Shown piece by piece: positions 7,923-16,716 of a stretch of 64,000 nt of DNA. A model generated the notes under the pieces. It saw only the letters and a program-made list of their open reading frames with translations, did not search any database and was not told the origin of the DNA. The stretch is from Firm-04 sp045627405. Lineage in GTDB: Bacteria > Bacillota > Clostridia > Oscillospirales > Ruminococcaceae. How positions within the stretch are numbered: position 1 is the stretch's first letter; each line of letters starts with the position of its first letter. The stretch spans positions 1-64,000 of the forward strand of contig JAZQNP010000013.1 in the NCBI GenBank assembly GCA_045627405.1, given 5' to 3'. The translations under genes and the position numbers were made by a program.

Positions 7923-9110
7923 TTATTTTTTATCGAGAATCTTGAAGATCTCTGAGAGATCGTCATCATCGTCGAGGCGCGGAATCGCAGAAGCCGGATG
8001 CTGTGCAGAGGGCTTACGCGGTTCGACCTGCTGGAAGTTCTCGACGAGCGGATTGTTGATCGAAATGACCTGCGGGGCAGCCTGCGGAGCAGACGAAGCA
8101 GAAGCAGCGGACGAAGATACAGCAGAAGAAGACGGTGCGCCGTTCTCAGCATTCTCCTCATAGCCGGCAGCGATGACGGTAATCACCATCTCGTCGCTCA
8201 TATCTTCCTTGAACGCAGTACCGAGAATAACCTCGACGCCCGGAGCAGCAGTTTCGGTAATCATCTTGGTCGCAGCATCGACTTCCTGCGAGAGGACGTC
8301 CTCGCTCATAGCGATATTGATGAGCAGACGCTTTGCGCCGGAGATGCTGGTTTCGAGCAGCGGGCTGGAAATAACAGCAGCAGCAGCTTCTTCGGCTTTA
8401 TTCTTGCCGGAGCCGTGACCGATTGCCATATGGGCATAGCCTGCACCCTTCATGATGGTAGAAACGTCAGCGAAATCAAGATTGATATAGCCGTCCTCAA
8501 CGATGAGATCGGAGATCGACTTCACACCGGTTTTGAGAATATCATCGGCAAGCGCGAAGCTCTCACGCATTGTCAGGGGCTTTTCCATTCCGACAAGCAG
8601 ACGCTCATTGGGGATAATGATCAGGGAATCGACATACTGTTTCAGTGTCTCGATGCCGCGCTCCGCCTGAGCCATTTTCTGCTCACGCTCAAAAGCAAAA
8701 GGCTTTGTGACAACTGCGACAGTGAGGATGCCGAGTTCCTGCGCAATCTGCGCAACGACAGGAGCCGCACCGGTACCGGTGCCGCCGCCCATACCGGCGG
8801 TAATAAAGATCATATCGGCACCTTTGAGTGCATTGCTGATCTCATCGCGGTTTTCCTCGGCAGACTGCTGACCCACAGCGGGCTTATTGCCTGCACCTCT
8901 GCCCTTGGTGAGCTTCGCACCGATCTGGATGCGGGTCGGAGCCTTGGAGTTAAGGAGAGCCTTCGCATCGGTATTGACAGCGATATACTCAATATTCTTC
9001 ACATCTGCCTGAACCATGCAGTCCAGCGCATTGCCGCCGCCTCCGCCGACGCCGACAACCTTGATATTGACCTGCGGGTCAAATGAATCTTCATACACAA
9101 AATCGGTCAT
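7923..9110 (-). CDS. ftsZ: Cell division protein FtsZ
   Basis: A 395-residue tubulin homologue that polymerises with GTP into the division ring. The GTP-binding GGGTGTG is at residues 108-114, GVGGGGGNA near 20-28, and the T7-loop region is present (NLDFADV). The core ends near residue 320. A linker rich in serine, alanine and proline follows, and the C-terminus reads DDDDDLSEIFKILDKK. That tail is only weakly like the usual D-I-P-x-F-L-R peptide that binds FtsA and SepF. It is last in the dcw cluster with its own promoter and a terminator. No ftsA lies between it and ftsQ. Confidence 0.98.
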   Translation of the reverse strand: MTDFVYEDSFDPQVNIKVVGVGGGGGNALDCMVQADVKNIEYIAVNTDAKALLNSKAPTRIQIGAKLTKGRGAGNKPAVGQQSAEENRDEISNALKGADMIFITAGMGGGTGTGAAPVVAQIAQELGILTVAVVTKPFAFEREQKMAQAERGIETLKQYVDSLIIIPNERLLVGMEKPLTMRESFALADDILKTGVKSISDLIVEDGYINLDFADVSTIMKGAGYAHMAIGHGSGKNKAEEAAAAVISSPLLETSISGAKRLLINIAMSEDVLSQEVDAATKMITETAAPGVEVILGTAFKEDMSDEMVITVIAAGYEENAENGAPSSSAVSSSAASASSAPQAAPQVISINNPLVENFQQVEPRKPSAQHPASAIPRLDDDDDLSEIFKILDKK

Positions 9111-9173
9111 GATTAGGTTCCTCCCATAAGGAATTCCGGTTCACCGGAACCGTATTCAAAAACATATAGTAAC

Positions 9174-9202
9174 ATTTTATCACAGTTTTCTGCTGATTTC
9201 AA
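9174..9202 (-). promoter_or_regulatory. Sigma-A promoter of ftsZ
   Basis: Minus strand TTGAAA (9197-9202), 17-base spacer, TAAAAT (9174-9179). A small TTCCGG/CCGGAA hairpin (9134-9149) lies between it and the ftsZ ribosome site. It allows ftsZ to be expressed independently of the upstream cluster. Confidence 0.78.
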
Positions 9203-9248
9203 GTGAAAATCAGAGATTTGCCAGAACTCACAATCCATAAAATGAATT

Positions 9249-10103
9249 TTAGTCGTTATTTGTGGAAGTTGTCGTTTCCGTATTGTCGGAGTCGGAGACA
9301 GGCGGCGCGGTTGTAATGAGGCTTGTATCCTCAGAAATGACAGAGATCTGGTTATTTCCGACCATTGTAAGGCGGTATTTTTTCCCCTTGTTGAGCTGCG
9401 CAATGGTTTTCTCAGCGAGACGGAGCTTGTACAGTGCATCGGTGCTGGATCCCATGTGAAATGTGATCAGCTCTCCGAACTGCACGGTAATGGCAGAAAC
9501 ATCGGACATATCAAGGGAAACGATGTCGGCGTTGCCGCATTCGGTGACAGCGTCTGTCAAAGTTTGAAGGACGGCATTGCGGCGTTCATCCTCAGAGGTC
9601 AGCAGCGAGCCGACCTCATCGCTCGCCGCATTGAAGCCGTTGATGACAATGAGACCCTCGCGCGGCTGATCGTACAGCTCTTCCAGGATTTTGTTGGAAG
9701 AGCTGACGAGCAGATAGCCGTAGCTGTTGGAAATATTGGCGACCGGAACTGCTTTTTCGACTGTAATCTCAACGGAAGCAGGAAACTTCTTTTTCACAGT
9801 CACCTTTTCGGCATAGACGACAGCATCCGCAATGCGCTGTGCCGCGGCAGACGTGTCGAGCCGAACGAGATTATCCTGATACTGAATGCCGCTGAGATCA
9901 ACGATTTCGACATCAGAGGTATCAGTCTCGTTGATGACGCGAATGTCGGTGACATTAAAGAAGAGAGTCATGGAGAGAGCCGCGCCGATGCCAATGACCA
10001 GCACGACAACAAGAAAGAAATAAACGGCATTGAGTCTGGCACGCCGGTGTGCGCGGCGCGCACTCTGCTGACGTTTGACATTATGTTTTACAACATCACG
10101 CAT
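9249..10103 (-). CDS. ftsQ: Division protein FtsQ/DivIB
   Basis: A 284-residue bitopic membrane protein of the FtsQLB divisome subcomplex. It has a basic cytoplasmic N-terminus (residues 1-25, many Arg), one membrane segment at about 27-49, a POTRA-like domain at about 50-115 (FFNVTDIRVINE, then KVTVKKKFPASVEITVEKA), and the FtsQ/DivIB beta domain. A threonine/serine-rich tail follows. GGAGG is 6 bases before the ATG. It lies between murA and ftsZ, as in other Firmicutes. Confidence 0.92.
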   Translation of the reverse strand: MRDVVKHNVKRQQSARRAHRRARLNAVYFFLVVVLVIGIGAALSMTLFFNVTDIRVINETDTSDVEIVDLSGIQYQDNLVRLDTSAAAQRIADAVVYAEKVTVKKKFPASVEITVEKAVPVANISNSYGYLLVSSSNKILEELYDQPREGLIVINGFNAASDEVGSLLTSEDERRNAVLQTLTDAVTECGNADIVSLDMSDVSAITVQFGELITFHMGSSTDALYKLRLAEKTIAQLNKGKKYRLTMVGNNQISVISEDTSLITTAPPVSDSDNTETTTSTNND

Positions 10104-10189
10104 GATGGCCCTCCTGCTTTGAGATGAATCGCAATATCGTTATATTACGCAGTCATTGTTTTGTATACGCCCGGTAGAATTCCTAACAA

Positions 10190-10294
10190 TTTCCACCGAG
10201 TTTTCAACAACTCTATGGCGTAATTACGCGAAAATCATATGTTTTCCGCAGGAATACGCCGAGTTATTCACAGTTTCCACCGAGTTTTCAACAA
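10190..10294. repeat. Duplicated 21-bp element with DnaA-box-like site and palindrome
   Basis: Two identical 21-bp direct repeats (10190-10210 and 10274-10294, containing TTTCCACCGAGTTTTCAAC) flank a perfect 12-bp palindrome GCGTAATTACGC (10218-10229) and the sequence TTATTCACA (10264-10272), which fits the DnaA box TTATNCACA. It occupies the murA-ftsQ gap. What binds here is not known. Confidence 0.8.
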
Positions 10295-10298
10295 ATTT

Positions 10299-11597
10299 TC
10301 AGGGGAACGGCGGGTTTTCCGCCTGTGTACAATGCAAACCGCATCGGACGGTACGGCAACCAAGATTGTTGAAAATTTCCGCAAAGGATTCATACCCGCG
10401 GTCAATATGATGCAGACCGGAAATCCTGGTTTCGCCGTCCGCAGCAGCGGCAGCGACAGCGAGTGCTGCACCGCCGCGGAGGTCCATCGCCTTAACGGCA
10501 GCACCGTGGAGCTTCGGCACACCGGTAATGACAGCAGTTCTGCCGGAGACACGAATATCCGCGCCCATACGGAGCAGTTCGCCGACATGTTTATAACGGC
10601 TTTCAAAGATGGTTTCCTCAATGACGCTGGTACCGCGGGATAAGCAGAGAACCGGTGTCACGATCGCCTGCGCATCGGTGGGGAAGCCCGGATAGGGCAT
10701 TGTACGGATGCCGCGCACTCTGCGAAAAAGACCGCTCCCGTCAAGGAAGATGCGGCTGCCGCAGATGCCCAGCCGACAGCCGGCGGCTTCCAGGACAGAA
10801 AGGCAGCTTTCCATGTCAGCCGGCTCAGCTTCCTGCACGCAGACCGCGCCGCCGGTTGCAGCACCGGCACAGAGCCATGTAAATGCAGCAATCCGGTCAG
10901 GCATCACGCGGTACGCGCAGCCTTGGAGTTTGTTGATGCCCCGGATGACAACTGTTCCCTCCCCCGCGCCGGAGATCTGCGCGCCGCAGCGGTTGAGGAA
11001 ATTGGCGAGATCGGTTATTTCGGGTTCCCGTGCCGCATTTGTCAACACGGTTTCGCCGTCTGCGAGGACAGCAGCCATGATGACATTTTCGGTCACACCG
11101 ACGGAAGGAAAAGGCAGCGGGATTCTCGCGCCGTGCAGACGTTTCCCCGCATCGCAGACAATCTTCCCCTGATCCTCAGTGACCGCAGCACCCATCTGAC
11201 GCATGGCATCGAGATGGAGATCAATCGGGCGCGGGCCGAGTTCACAGCCGCCCGGCATCGTAATGACGCACCGTCCGGTTTTGCCGAGGATCGGACCGAG
11301 GAACATGACAGAAGAGCGCATCTGCCGCATATCCTCATCCGGGATTTCGCAGCCGGTCAGTCCGTTCTGCGAGATATTGACGCAATTTTGTCCGATATAG
11401 CAGCGGCAGCCGAGCTTATTGAGAATTCTGCATGCCGCAAAAACATCCGTCAGTCTGGGAACATTGGTCAGAGCGGTATCCCCGTCGCAGAGAACAGAAG
11501 CAGCCATCAGCGGCAGCGCGCTGTTTTTCGCGCCCTGCACCGTGACCTCGCCGCGCAGCGGATTCCCGCCGGTCATCTGCAAGCATTCCTCTGTCAT
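10299..11597 (-). CDS. murA: UDP-N-acetylglucosamine 1-carboxyvinyltransferase MurA
   Basis: A 432-residue EPSP-synthase-type enzyme for the first committed step of peptidoglycan synthesis, transferring enolpyruvate from PEP to UDP-GlcNAc. GAKNSALP (catalytic Lys near 24) and the active-site cysteine in MPGGCELGPRPIDLH (Cys about 118) are present, so the fosfomycin-target Cys is conserved. The GTG and ATG at 11606/11603 abut the ribosome site GAGGTG (11604-11609); the ATG at 11597 has a 6-base spacer and was chosen. It sits between murG and ftsQ in the dcw cluster. Confidence 0.95.
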   Translation of the reverse strand: MTEECLQMTGGNPLRGEVTVQGAKNSALPLMAASVLCDGDTALTNVPRLTDVFAACRILNKLGCRCYIGQNCVNISQNGLTGCEIPDEDMRQMRSSVMFLGPILGKTGRCVITMPGGCELGPRPIDLHLDAMRQMGAAVTEDQGKIVCDAGKRLHGARIPLPFPSVGVTENVIMAAVLADGETVLTNAAREPEITDLANFLNRCGAQISGAGEGTVVIRGINKLQGCAYRVMPDRIAAFTWLCAGAATGGAVCVQEAEPADMESCLSVLEAAGCRLGICGSRIFLDGSGLFRRVRGIRTMPYPGFPTDAQAIVTPVLCLSRGTSVIEETIFESRYKHVGELLRMGADIRVSGRTAVITGVPKLHGAAVKAMDLRGGAALAVAAAAADGETRISGLHHIDRGYESFAEIFNNLGCRTVRCGLHCTQAENPPFP

Positions 11598-11668
11598 GTT
11601 CATCACCTCAGCCTAGCCTATGCAAAAGCGCGGTCTGTGGTGAAAAATGTGCAGAAGAAGCAATCTGC

Positions 11669-12784
11669 TTACGACAGCAAAGCGCGGAGTGTTTCCCAGA
11701 TTTTCTCGTCCGTATCGGTACGGAAGAGTGCGCCTGCGCGTTCGCCCATCGCAATGCGCTTCGCAGGTTCCCGGTAGAGGTTTTGGGTAATTTCTTTAAG
11801 TTTGTCGAGTGTGAGATTCTTCTGTTCGATGACGATTGCCGCACCGGCATTGCCGAGAACCATTGCATTGTGGAACTGATGATTTTCGGCAGCAGTGGGA
11901 TAAGGGATCAGCACGGATGCTCTGCCGACGGCTTCCAGCTCACTGAGCGTCGAAGCACCGGCACGGCTGATGACGAGATCGGCAGCCGCAAGGCAGATGT
12001 CCATATCGTGGATGTATTCGGTCACACGAATGCGCTTGTCATTGTCGATGCCGCGTGCAGAGAGCGCGTCCGGAACGGTATCCTTGCCGAATTTTCCGTA
12101 AGCGTGAATCTGGTTGATCTTCATATCGGAATCAAGATGCCATTTCATAAAATCTGGCATCAGTTCATTGAGGCACTGTGCGCCCTGACTGCCGCCGAAG
12201 CTGAGAATTGTCATATCGCCGGTAAAGCCGAGGTGCTGTCTCGCCTGATCGCGTCCGCGTTTGGTGAGATTGCCGCGCACGGGCAGTCCGGTGACAACCG
12301 TCGGCGCGTTTTCCGGAAAATATTTTGCGGCAGCCTCAAAGGTCATCATGATTGCATTGGCTTTTTTGGCAAGCAGCTTGTTTGTCACACCGGGATAGGC
12401 ATTCTGCTCATGAATTGCAGTGGGAATTCCGAGCATCTGTGCTGCACGGATGACAGGTCCTGCCGCATAGCCGCCCGTGCCGATTGCGAGGTCAGGCTGA
12501 AACTGCCGGACAATCTGCTTTGCGCGGGTGCCTGCGGTCATGAGATAACCGATTGCCTTGGCATTGCGTTTGAGATTTTCGGGAGAAAAGCTCCGCTGAA
12601 ATCCGGCAACCTGAATCAACTCCATTTTGTAGCCGGCGGCGGGAACGAGTGTCGCCTCCATGCCGTCGGGCGTTCCTGCAAAGAGAAACTCCGCATCCGG
12701 CACATGCTGCTTTATGATTCCGGCGATTGCGAGTGCCGGATTGATATGCCCGCCGGTTCCGCCGCAGGCAATCAGAATTTTCAT
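11669..12784 (-). CDS. murG: UDP-GlcNAc:lipid I N-acetylglucosaminyltransferase MurG
   Basis: A 371-residue GT28 enzyme that converts lipid I to lipid II at the inner face of the membrane. GGTGGH lies at residues 8-13; GTGGYAAGP and the second-domain motif FGGSQGAQ are visible, and the UDP-GlcNAc site SRAGASTLSELEAVGRAS lies near 275. Its ATG overlaps the stop of the upstream Nudix gene by four bases (ATGA), so the two are translationally coupled. Confidence 0.96.
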   Translation of the reverse strand: MKILIACGGTGGHINPALAIAGIIKQHVPDAEFLFAGTPDGMEATLVPAAGYKMELIQVAGFQRSFSPENLKRNAKAIGYLMTAGTRAKQIVRQFQPDLAIGTGGYAAGPVIRAAQMLGIPTAIHEQNAYPGVTNKLLAKKANAIMMTFEAAAKYFPENAPTVVTGLPVRGNLTKRGRDQARQHLGFTGDMTILSFGGSQGAQCLNELMPDFMKWHLDSDMKINQIHAYGKFGKDTVPDALSARGIDNDKRIRVTEYIHDMDICLAAADLVISRAGASTLSELEAVGRASVLIPYPTAAENHQFHNAMVLGNAGAAIVIEQKNLTLDKLKEITQNLYREPAKRIAMGERAGALFRTDTDEKIWETLRALLS

Positions 12785-13308
12785 TCGCTGTCATCCTTTC
12801 CGTTCCTGATCTCTGCGATCGCGCTGCCGTACCGTGCAGCAGCCTTCTGTCTCGCATCGCCTGACGGGTCATTTTCATCCATGAGCGCGTAAAACTCCTG
12901 CGGCGTAACCCAGCGATAATCCACCGTTTCTCCCGGTTGGAGCCGAATGCCCGAAGCCGGCGCATCCGTATGCACCAGATACCGGATATGAAACCACTGT
13001 CCGTCCCTGTCCGTTCTGATATGCGTGAGCATGTCCTCGGTCACTGAAATGCCTGTTTCTTCATATAATTCACGGCAGGCTGCCTGCTCCGGTGTTTCGC
13101 CTGCAACCTTGGAGCCGCCCGTGACTTCCCACCAGCCGCCCTGTGTGATTTCAGGCGCACGCTTTGTGACAAGAATGCGCCCGCCGCTGTTCACCGTCAG
13201 GACATGCACCACGATGTGATAGCAGCCCGCAGGGATCGGCTCGCCGCGCACAATCGTAATTCCTGTCGGGTGCAAGTCTGCATCGTACATTTCAAGAATC
13301 TCCCGCAT
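12781..13308 (-). CDS. Nudix hydrolase
   Basis: A 175-residue Nudix protein. The box G-x5-E-x7-R-E-L-x-E-E-x-G-I is complete (GGSKVAGETPEQ, then ACRELYEETGI, about residues 63-86). It binds Mg and hydrolyses a nucleoside-diphosphate-linked substrate; sequence alone does not give the substrate. The opening MREILEMYDADLHPTG and the RGEPIPAGCYH segment resemble the IDI-like/isopentenyl-diphosphate-isomerase-related Nudix group. A TTG at 13323 directly follows the ftsW stop, but family similarity begins at the ATG at 13308. Its stop overlaps the murG start by four bases. Being inside dcw is unusual. Confidence 0.85.
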   Translation of the reverse strand: MREILEMYDADLHPTGITIVRGEPIPAGCYHIVVHVLTVNSGGRILVTKRAPEITQGGWWEVTGGSKVAGETPEQAACRELYEETGISVTEDMLTHIRTDRDGQWFHIRYLVHTDAPASGIRLQPGETVDYRWVTPQEFYALMDENDPSGDARQKAAARYGSAIAEIRNGKDDSE

Positions 13309-13323
13309 ATGTTTCACATCCAA

Positions 13324-14532
13324 TCAATCGAGTTTTGCCTGTCTGGAAATATTGAGCAGCACACCCATTTCCGCAAGCTGCATCATGAGTGCAGTGCCGC
13401 CGTAGGAGAAGAAGGGCAGAGAGATACCGGTGTTGGGGATGGCATTGCTGACAACAGCGATATTGAGAAGTGCCTGCAAACCGATGTGCATGGTCAGACC
13501 GACAGCAACGAGCATACCGAACTGATCCTTTGCCTTTGCAGCAATATAGAAGCCGCGGAAAACGAGCAGGCAGAAGAGCAGAATGACGGTAAATGCGCCG
13601 ACAAAGCCGAACTCTTCACAGAGGATTGCAAACACAAAGTCATTTTGTGCTTCGGGCAGATACTGATATTTCTGACGGGACGCACCGAGTCCGAGTCCGA
13701 ACATACCGCCGGAACCGATGGCAATGAGCGACTGACAGGTCTGCCATGTTTCGTTCTGCATATATTCCGGATTGAAGGGATCGAGCCATGAGAGAATACG
13801 CGCCTGAAAGTAGCTGAATCCCTTGCTGTACATGAGATAGAGGACGACGAGGGTCAGCAGACCTGCGCCGATGAGAATCATCACGCCGAAATGGAGCGGC
13901 TTTGCGCCGCCGACAAAGATCAGCGTCACACCGAGCACGACAATGATCAGCGTGCCGGAGAGATGCGGTTCCTTCATCATCAGTGCGCCGACGACGCCGA
14001 GCATGACCATAAAGGGCAAAATGCCGTACTGCCATTTGTTCATGCGCTCCTTGTTGCGGACGATGAGGGTCGCAAAGAGCAGCACGATGGCAATTTTCAT
14101 CAGCTCCGAGGGCTGGAACTGAATACCGGCAGATTCGCTTCCGATTCTGAGCCAGCGTGTCGCGCCGTTGACACTGACGCCGACGCCCGGAATCAGAACT
14201 GCAACAAGCAGACCGAGCGAGACGAGAAACGCGCCGCCCGAAATCACCAGATTCTCATAGAAATGATAATCCACAACGCTGGCAAGTCCCATCAGCAGAA
14301 GTCCGCCGACAGCAAACGCGAGCTGCCGCACGGCATAGTAGGTTCCCTTTTGTCCGTCCTCGATCGCCGCAGGATATGAGGCGGAGAACATAATGAGCAG
14401 CCCGATGACGAGCAGCGCGATGACCGTACCGAGCAGCACGCCGTCCAGATCGCCTCTGAACAGCCGCCAGCCCTTGCCGACGGGTCTTTGCTTTGCCAGT
14501 CTTTGTTGAGCCGTACGAGCCTGTGTAGCCAT
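13324..14532 (-). CDS. ftsW: Peptidoglycan polymerase FtsW (SEDS family)
   Basis: A 402-residue polytopic membrane protein, a septal glycosyltransferase that polymerises lipid II with the class B PBP encoded upstream. It has about ten membrane segments. SEDS signatures are visible: FQPSELMKIAIVLLFATL near 137-154, the LGASRQKYQYLPEAQNDFVF loop near 280-299, and the C-terminal GISLPFFSYGGTALM. GAGGAG precedes the ATG by 8 bases. RodA is the alternative member of the family; position in dcw favours FtsW. Confidence 0.93.
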   Translation of the reverse strand: MATQARTAQQRLAKQRPVGKGWRLFRGDLDGVLLGTVIALLVIGLLIMFSASYPAAIEDGQKGTYYAVRQLAFAVGGLLLMGLASVVDYHFYENLVISGGAFLVSLGLLVAVLIPGVGVSVNGATRWLRIGSESAGIQFQPSELMKIAIVLLFATLIVRNKERMNKWQYGILPFMVMLGVVGALMMKEPHLSGTLIIVVLGVTLIFVGGAKPLHFGVMILIGAGLLTLVVLYLMYSKGFSYFQARILSWLDPFNPEYMQNETWQTCQSLIAIGSGGMFGLGLGASRQKYQYLPEAQNDFVFAILCEEFGFVGAFTVILLFCLLVFRGFYIAAKAKDQFGMLVAVGLTMHIGLQALLNIAVVSNAIPNTGISLPFFSYGGTALMMQLAEMGVLLNISRQAKLD

Positions 14533-14588
14533 AAGATCGCTCCTCTGCGAAAAAGTAAAGCGGATGTTTTCGGAAGATGAATGGTATT

Positions 14589-15614
14589 TCAGATCTGTGT
14601 CACAACGGCGAGAATGCCGCAGACAATGCCGACCAGCGAAAAGACCGTGACGATCTTATATTCGCCCCATCCGCACATTTCAAAGTGATGATGAACAGGC
14701 GACATTTTGAAGATGCGTCTGCCCTCGCCGTATTTTTTCTTCGTATACTTGAAATACAGCACCTGGATGACCACGCTCAGTGCATCGAGGACATAGACCA
14801 GCCCGACCAGAACGAGCAGCAGATGCATTCTGCACGCGACGCCGAGTGCAGCGAACGCACCGCCCAGATACATGGACCCCGTGTCACCCATAAAGCATTT
14901 CGCGGGATGCAGATTCCAGACGAGGAAGCCGATGCAGCCGCCCGCAACGGTCATCGCATAGAGAGAAAGCTCCTTCTGTCCGAACGACGCGCAAAGCACC
15001 GTCAGTGTCAACATCGAAATCACGGAGACTGAGGCACAGAGTCCGTCAATGCCGTCGGTCAGATTCACCGCATTGGAGATGTAGATGATGAACAGGATCA
15101 TAACGGGATAATAGAAAATCCCGAAATCAAGCTGAACAAAGAGCAGATCAATCGTTGTCTCACGGTCACCCAGCAGATATAGAATGCCCAGAAACGCAAT
15201 ACATAATACAAGCTGGAACACTATTTTCTGCTTTGGGTTCAGACCGAGGTTTTGCTTCTTGACCGCCTTGATGTAGTCATCGGTAAAACCGATCAGACCC
15301 GAATAAAGCAGAGAGAAAAGGATGACCGTCAGCAGCCGGAGCGCGTTGACGGAGGTACTGCTGTCGGTCGCATCGGCACCGCCGGCGATGCGCCAGACGA
15401 GGTAGCCGATCACCGTTGCAGCGATGCTGCCGATGATAAAGAGGAAGCCGCCCATAATGGGCGTCCCCTGCTTGGACTTATGCCATGCAGGGCCCTCTTC
15501 GAGAATGGTCTGACCGAAATGAATGCGGCGCAGGAAGGGAATCAGCAGAAAGCCGCCCAGAGCCGCGATGACCGCAGCAGTGACCGCAGCAGGAAGGGTA
15601 ATCCAGATTTGCAT
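14589..15614 (-). CDS. mraY: Phospho-MurNAc-pentapeptide translocase MraY
   Basis: A 341-residue integral membrane enzyme that transfers phospho-MurNAc-pentapeptide to undecaprenyl phosphate to make lipid I. GPAWHKSKQGTPIMGG lies near residues 40-55, the aspartate motif FTDDYIKAVKK near 110, NAVNLTDGIDGLC near 182 and the MSPVHHHFEM histidine motif near 303. An in-frame ATG 21 bases upstream overlaps the ribosome site; AAAGGAGA lies 9 bases before the ATG at 15614. murD, normally next, is absent: ftsW follows directly. Confidence 0.95.
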   Translation of the reverse strand: MQIWITLPAAVTAAVIAALGGFLLIPFLRRIHFGQTILEEGPAWHKSKQGTPIMGGFLFIIGSIAATVIGYLVWRIAGGADATDSSTSVNALRLLTVILFSLLYSGLIGFTDDYIKAVKKQNLGLNPKQKIVFQLVLCIAFLGILYLLGDRETTIDLLFVQLDFGIFYYPVMILFIIYISNAVNLTDGIDGLCASVSVISMLTLTVLCASFGQKELSLYAMTVAGGCIGFLVWNLHPAKCFMGDTGSMYLGGAFAALGVACRMHLLLVLVGLVYVLDALSVVIQVLYFKYTKKKYGEGRRIFKMSPVHHHFEMCGWGEYKIVTVFSLVGIVCGILAVVTQI

Positions 15615-15675
15615 ATGCAGTGTCTCCTTTTGCATTGGATAAGCGTCAATCGGAAAAGAAGCGAATAAAAAGGCA

Positions 15676-16716
15676 TCACGGACAAAGTACCGTGTTCATA
15701 TCATAGGCATCATAGCGATCTTCTGTCACGCCTTTGAGCGAGACCTCGATGCACTGCACGATGCCGCCGGAGGACTTTGCCGCATCCGCGCGGATATAAG
15801 AGAGCGTGTCTCCGCTGAGAATGAAGATTCCGCTTTCGGAGAATCCGTTTTCGTCACCGTCGCTGCTTTCCGCAGTATAGTAGCAGATGCCGTCCGCGTT
15901 GTAGACAATGTGTCCCGGCGCGGTCTGCACGGAGCCGTCTGCATTTGCGCGTGACAGTGTAAAGGTTCCGTCATCGCTGAAAGCGATTTTCAAGCCGTGC
16001 AGCGAAGCGTCCGCATCGTAGTACCACGCATCGGCATCGTCTTTGTCATAGGGTTCCTGCGATTGGCGTGTCAGTGTGCGGTCTTCCTGTGAATAAGAAG
16101 AAGCCGTCACCGCATCGGGAATCCAGAAACCGGCAAGAGACTCTTTTGCAGCAGCATACCCGAGAGAGGCTTCATCGTCATAGAAGTCATCCTCAGTGCG
16201 GACATAGACTGCATGGAAGCTGATGTCACTGATGAGATTCTCGACCATCCAGTGAAAATACATTTTTCCGTCATCCGTCATGGTGCAGGTCGCAGTGCCG
16301 CGCCCGCCGGTGTTGCCGAAGATCTCATCGCCGGGGAAGTCGAGAGAAACGTTGCCGTCCGCATTGTAATCCCATGTGCTTTCAGCGCGGTTGTTCCAGA
16401 GCTCATCCTCCCAGAGGTAAGTGCCGTCGGCGCGCAGGTCGAGATTCATAAATTCGCCGTATGACGGGAAAGAAACGCCCCACCATGTTTTGAGAAAATA
16501 TGAGGCATTGTCCGCATCCGGTTCGCCGCGGTACTCCATGACCCATTTGCCGATATAGTCATCTTTTTCCGCAATCGGAGCCGGAGCCGCAGTTGTTTCG
16601 GTGAGCGGCGCATTCGGTTCCGCAGCAGAACTGATGTCCGAGCTTGCATCGCCGCAGCCTGTCAGGGCAGCGCAGCCCAAAAGCAGTAGCAGAGCCGCCG
16701 CAGTCATTCGTTTCAT
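15676..16716 (-). CDS. Putative lipoprotein encoded in the murF slot
   Basis: A 346-residue exported protein of unknown function. The N-terminus is a lipoprotein signal (residues 1-21, lipobox L-T-G-C with Cys21). An acidic/threonine-alanine linker follows. Two similar beta-rich halves come next: about 40-160 (GKW, then DLRADGTYLWEDE) and about 190-330 (GFW, then AFSDDGTFTLSR). This is reminiscent of lipocalin-like repeats, but I cannot name the family. Its ATG lies inside the murE stop (ATGA overlap), so translation should be coupled to murE. It occupies the place where murF is expected. A surface role in envelope assembly or sensing is only an inference. Confidence 0.85.
   Translation of the reverse strand: MKRMTAAALLLLLGCAALTGCGDASSDISSAAEPNAPLTETTAAPAPIAEKDDYIGKWVMEYRGEPDADNASYFLKTWWGVSFPSYGEFMNLDLRADGTYLWEDELWNNRAESTWDYNADGNVSLDFPGDEIFGNTGGRGTATCTMTDDGKMYFHWMVENLISDISFHAVYVRTEDDFYDDEASLGYAAAKESLAGFWIPDAVTASSYSQEDRTLTRQSQEPYDKDDADAWYYDADASLHGLKIAFSDDGTFTLSRANADGSVQTAPGHIVYNADGICYYTAESSDGDENGFSESGIFILSGDTLSYIRADAAKSSGGIVQCIEVSLKGVTEDRYDAYDMNTVLCP

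Noticed and set aside
10190..10294. Chromosomal replication origin
   Set aside because: Only one good DnaA-box match, no dnaA/dnaN genes nearby and no clear AT-rich unwinding region; a regulatory element is more likely.
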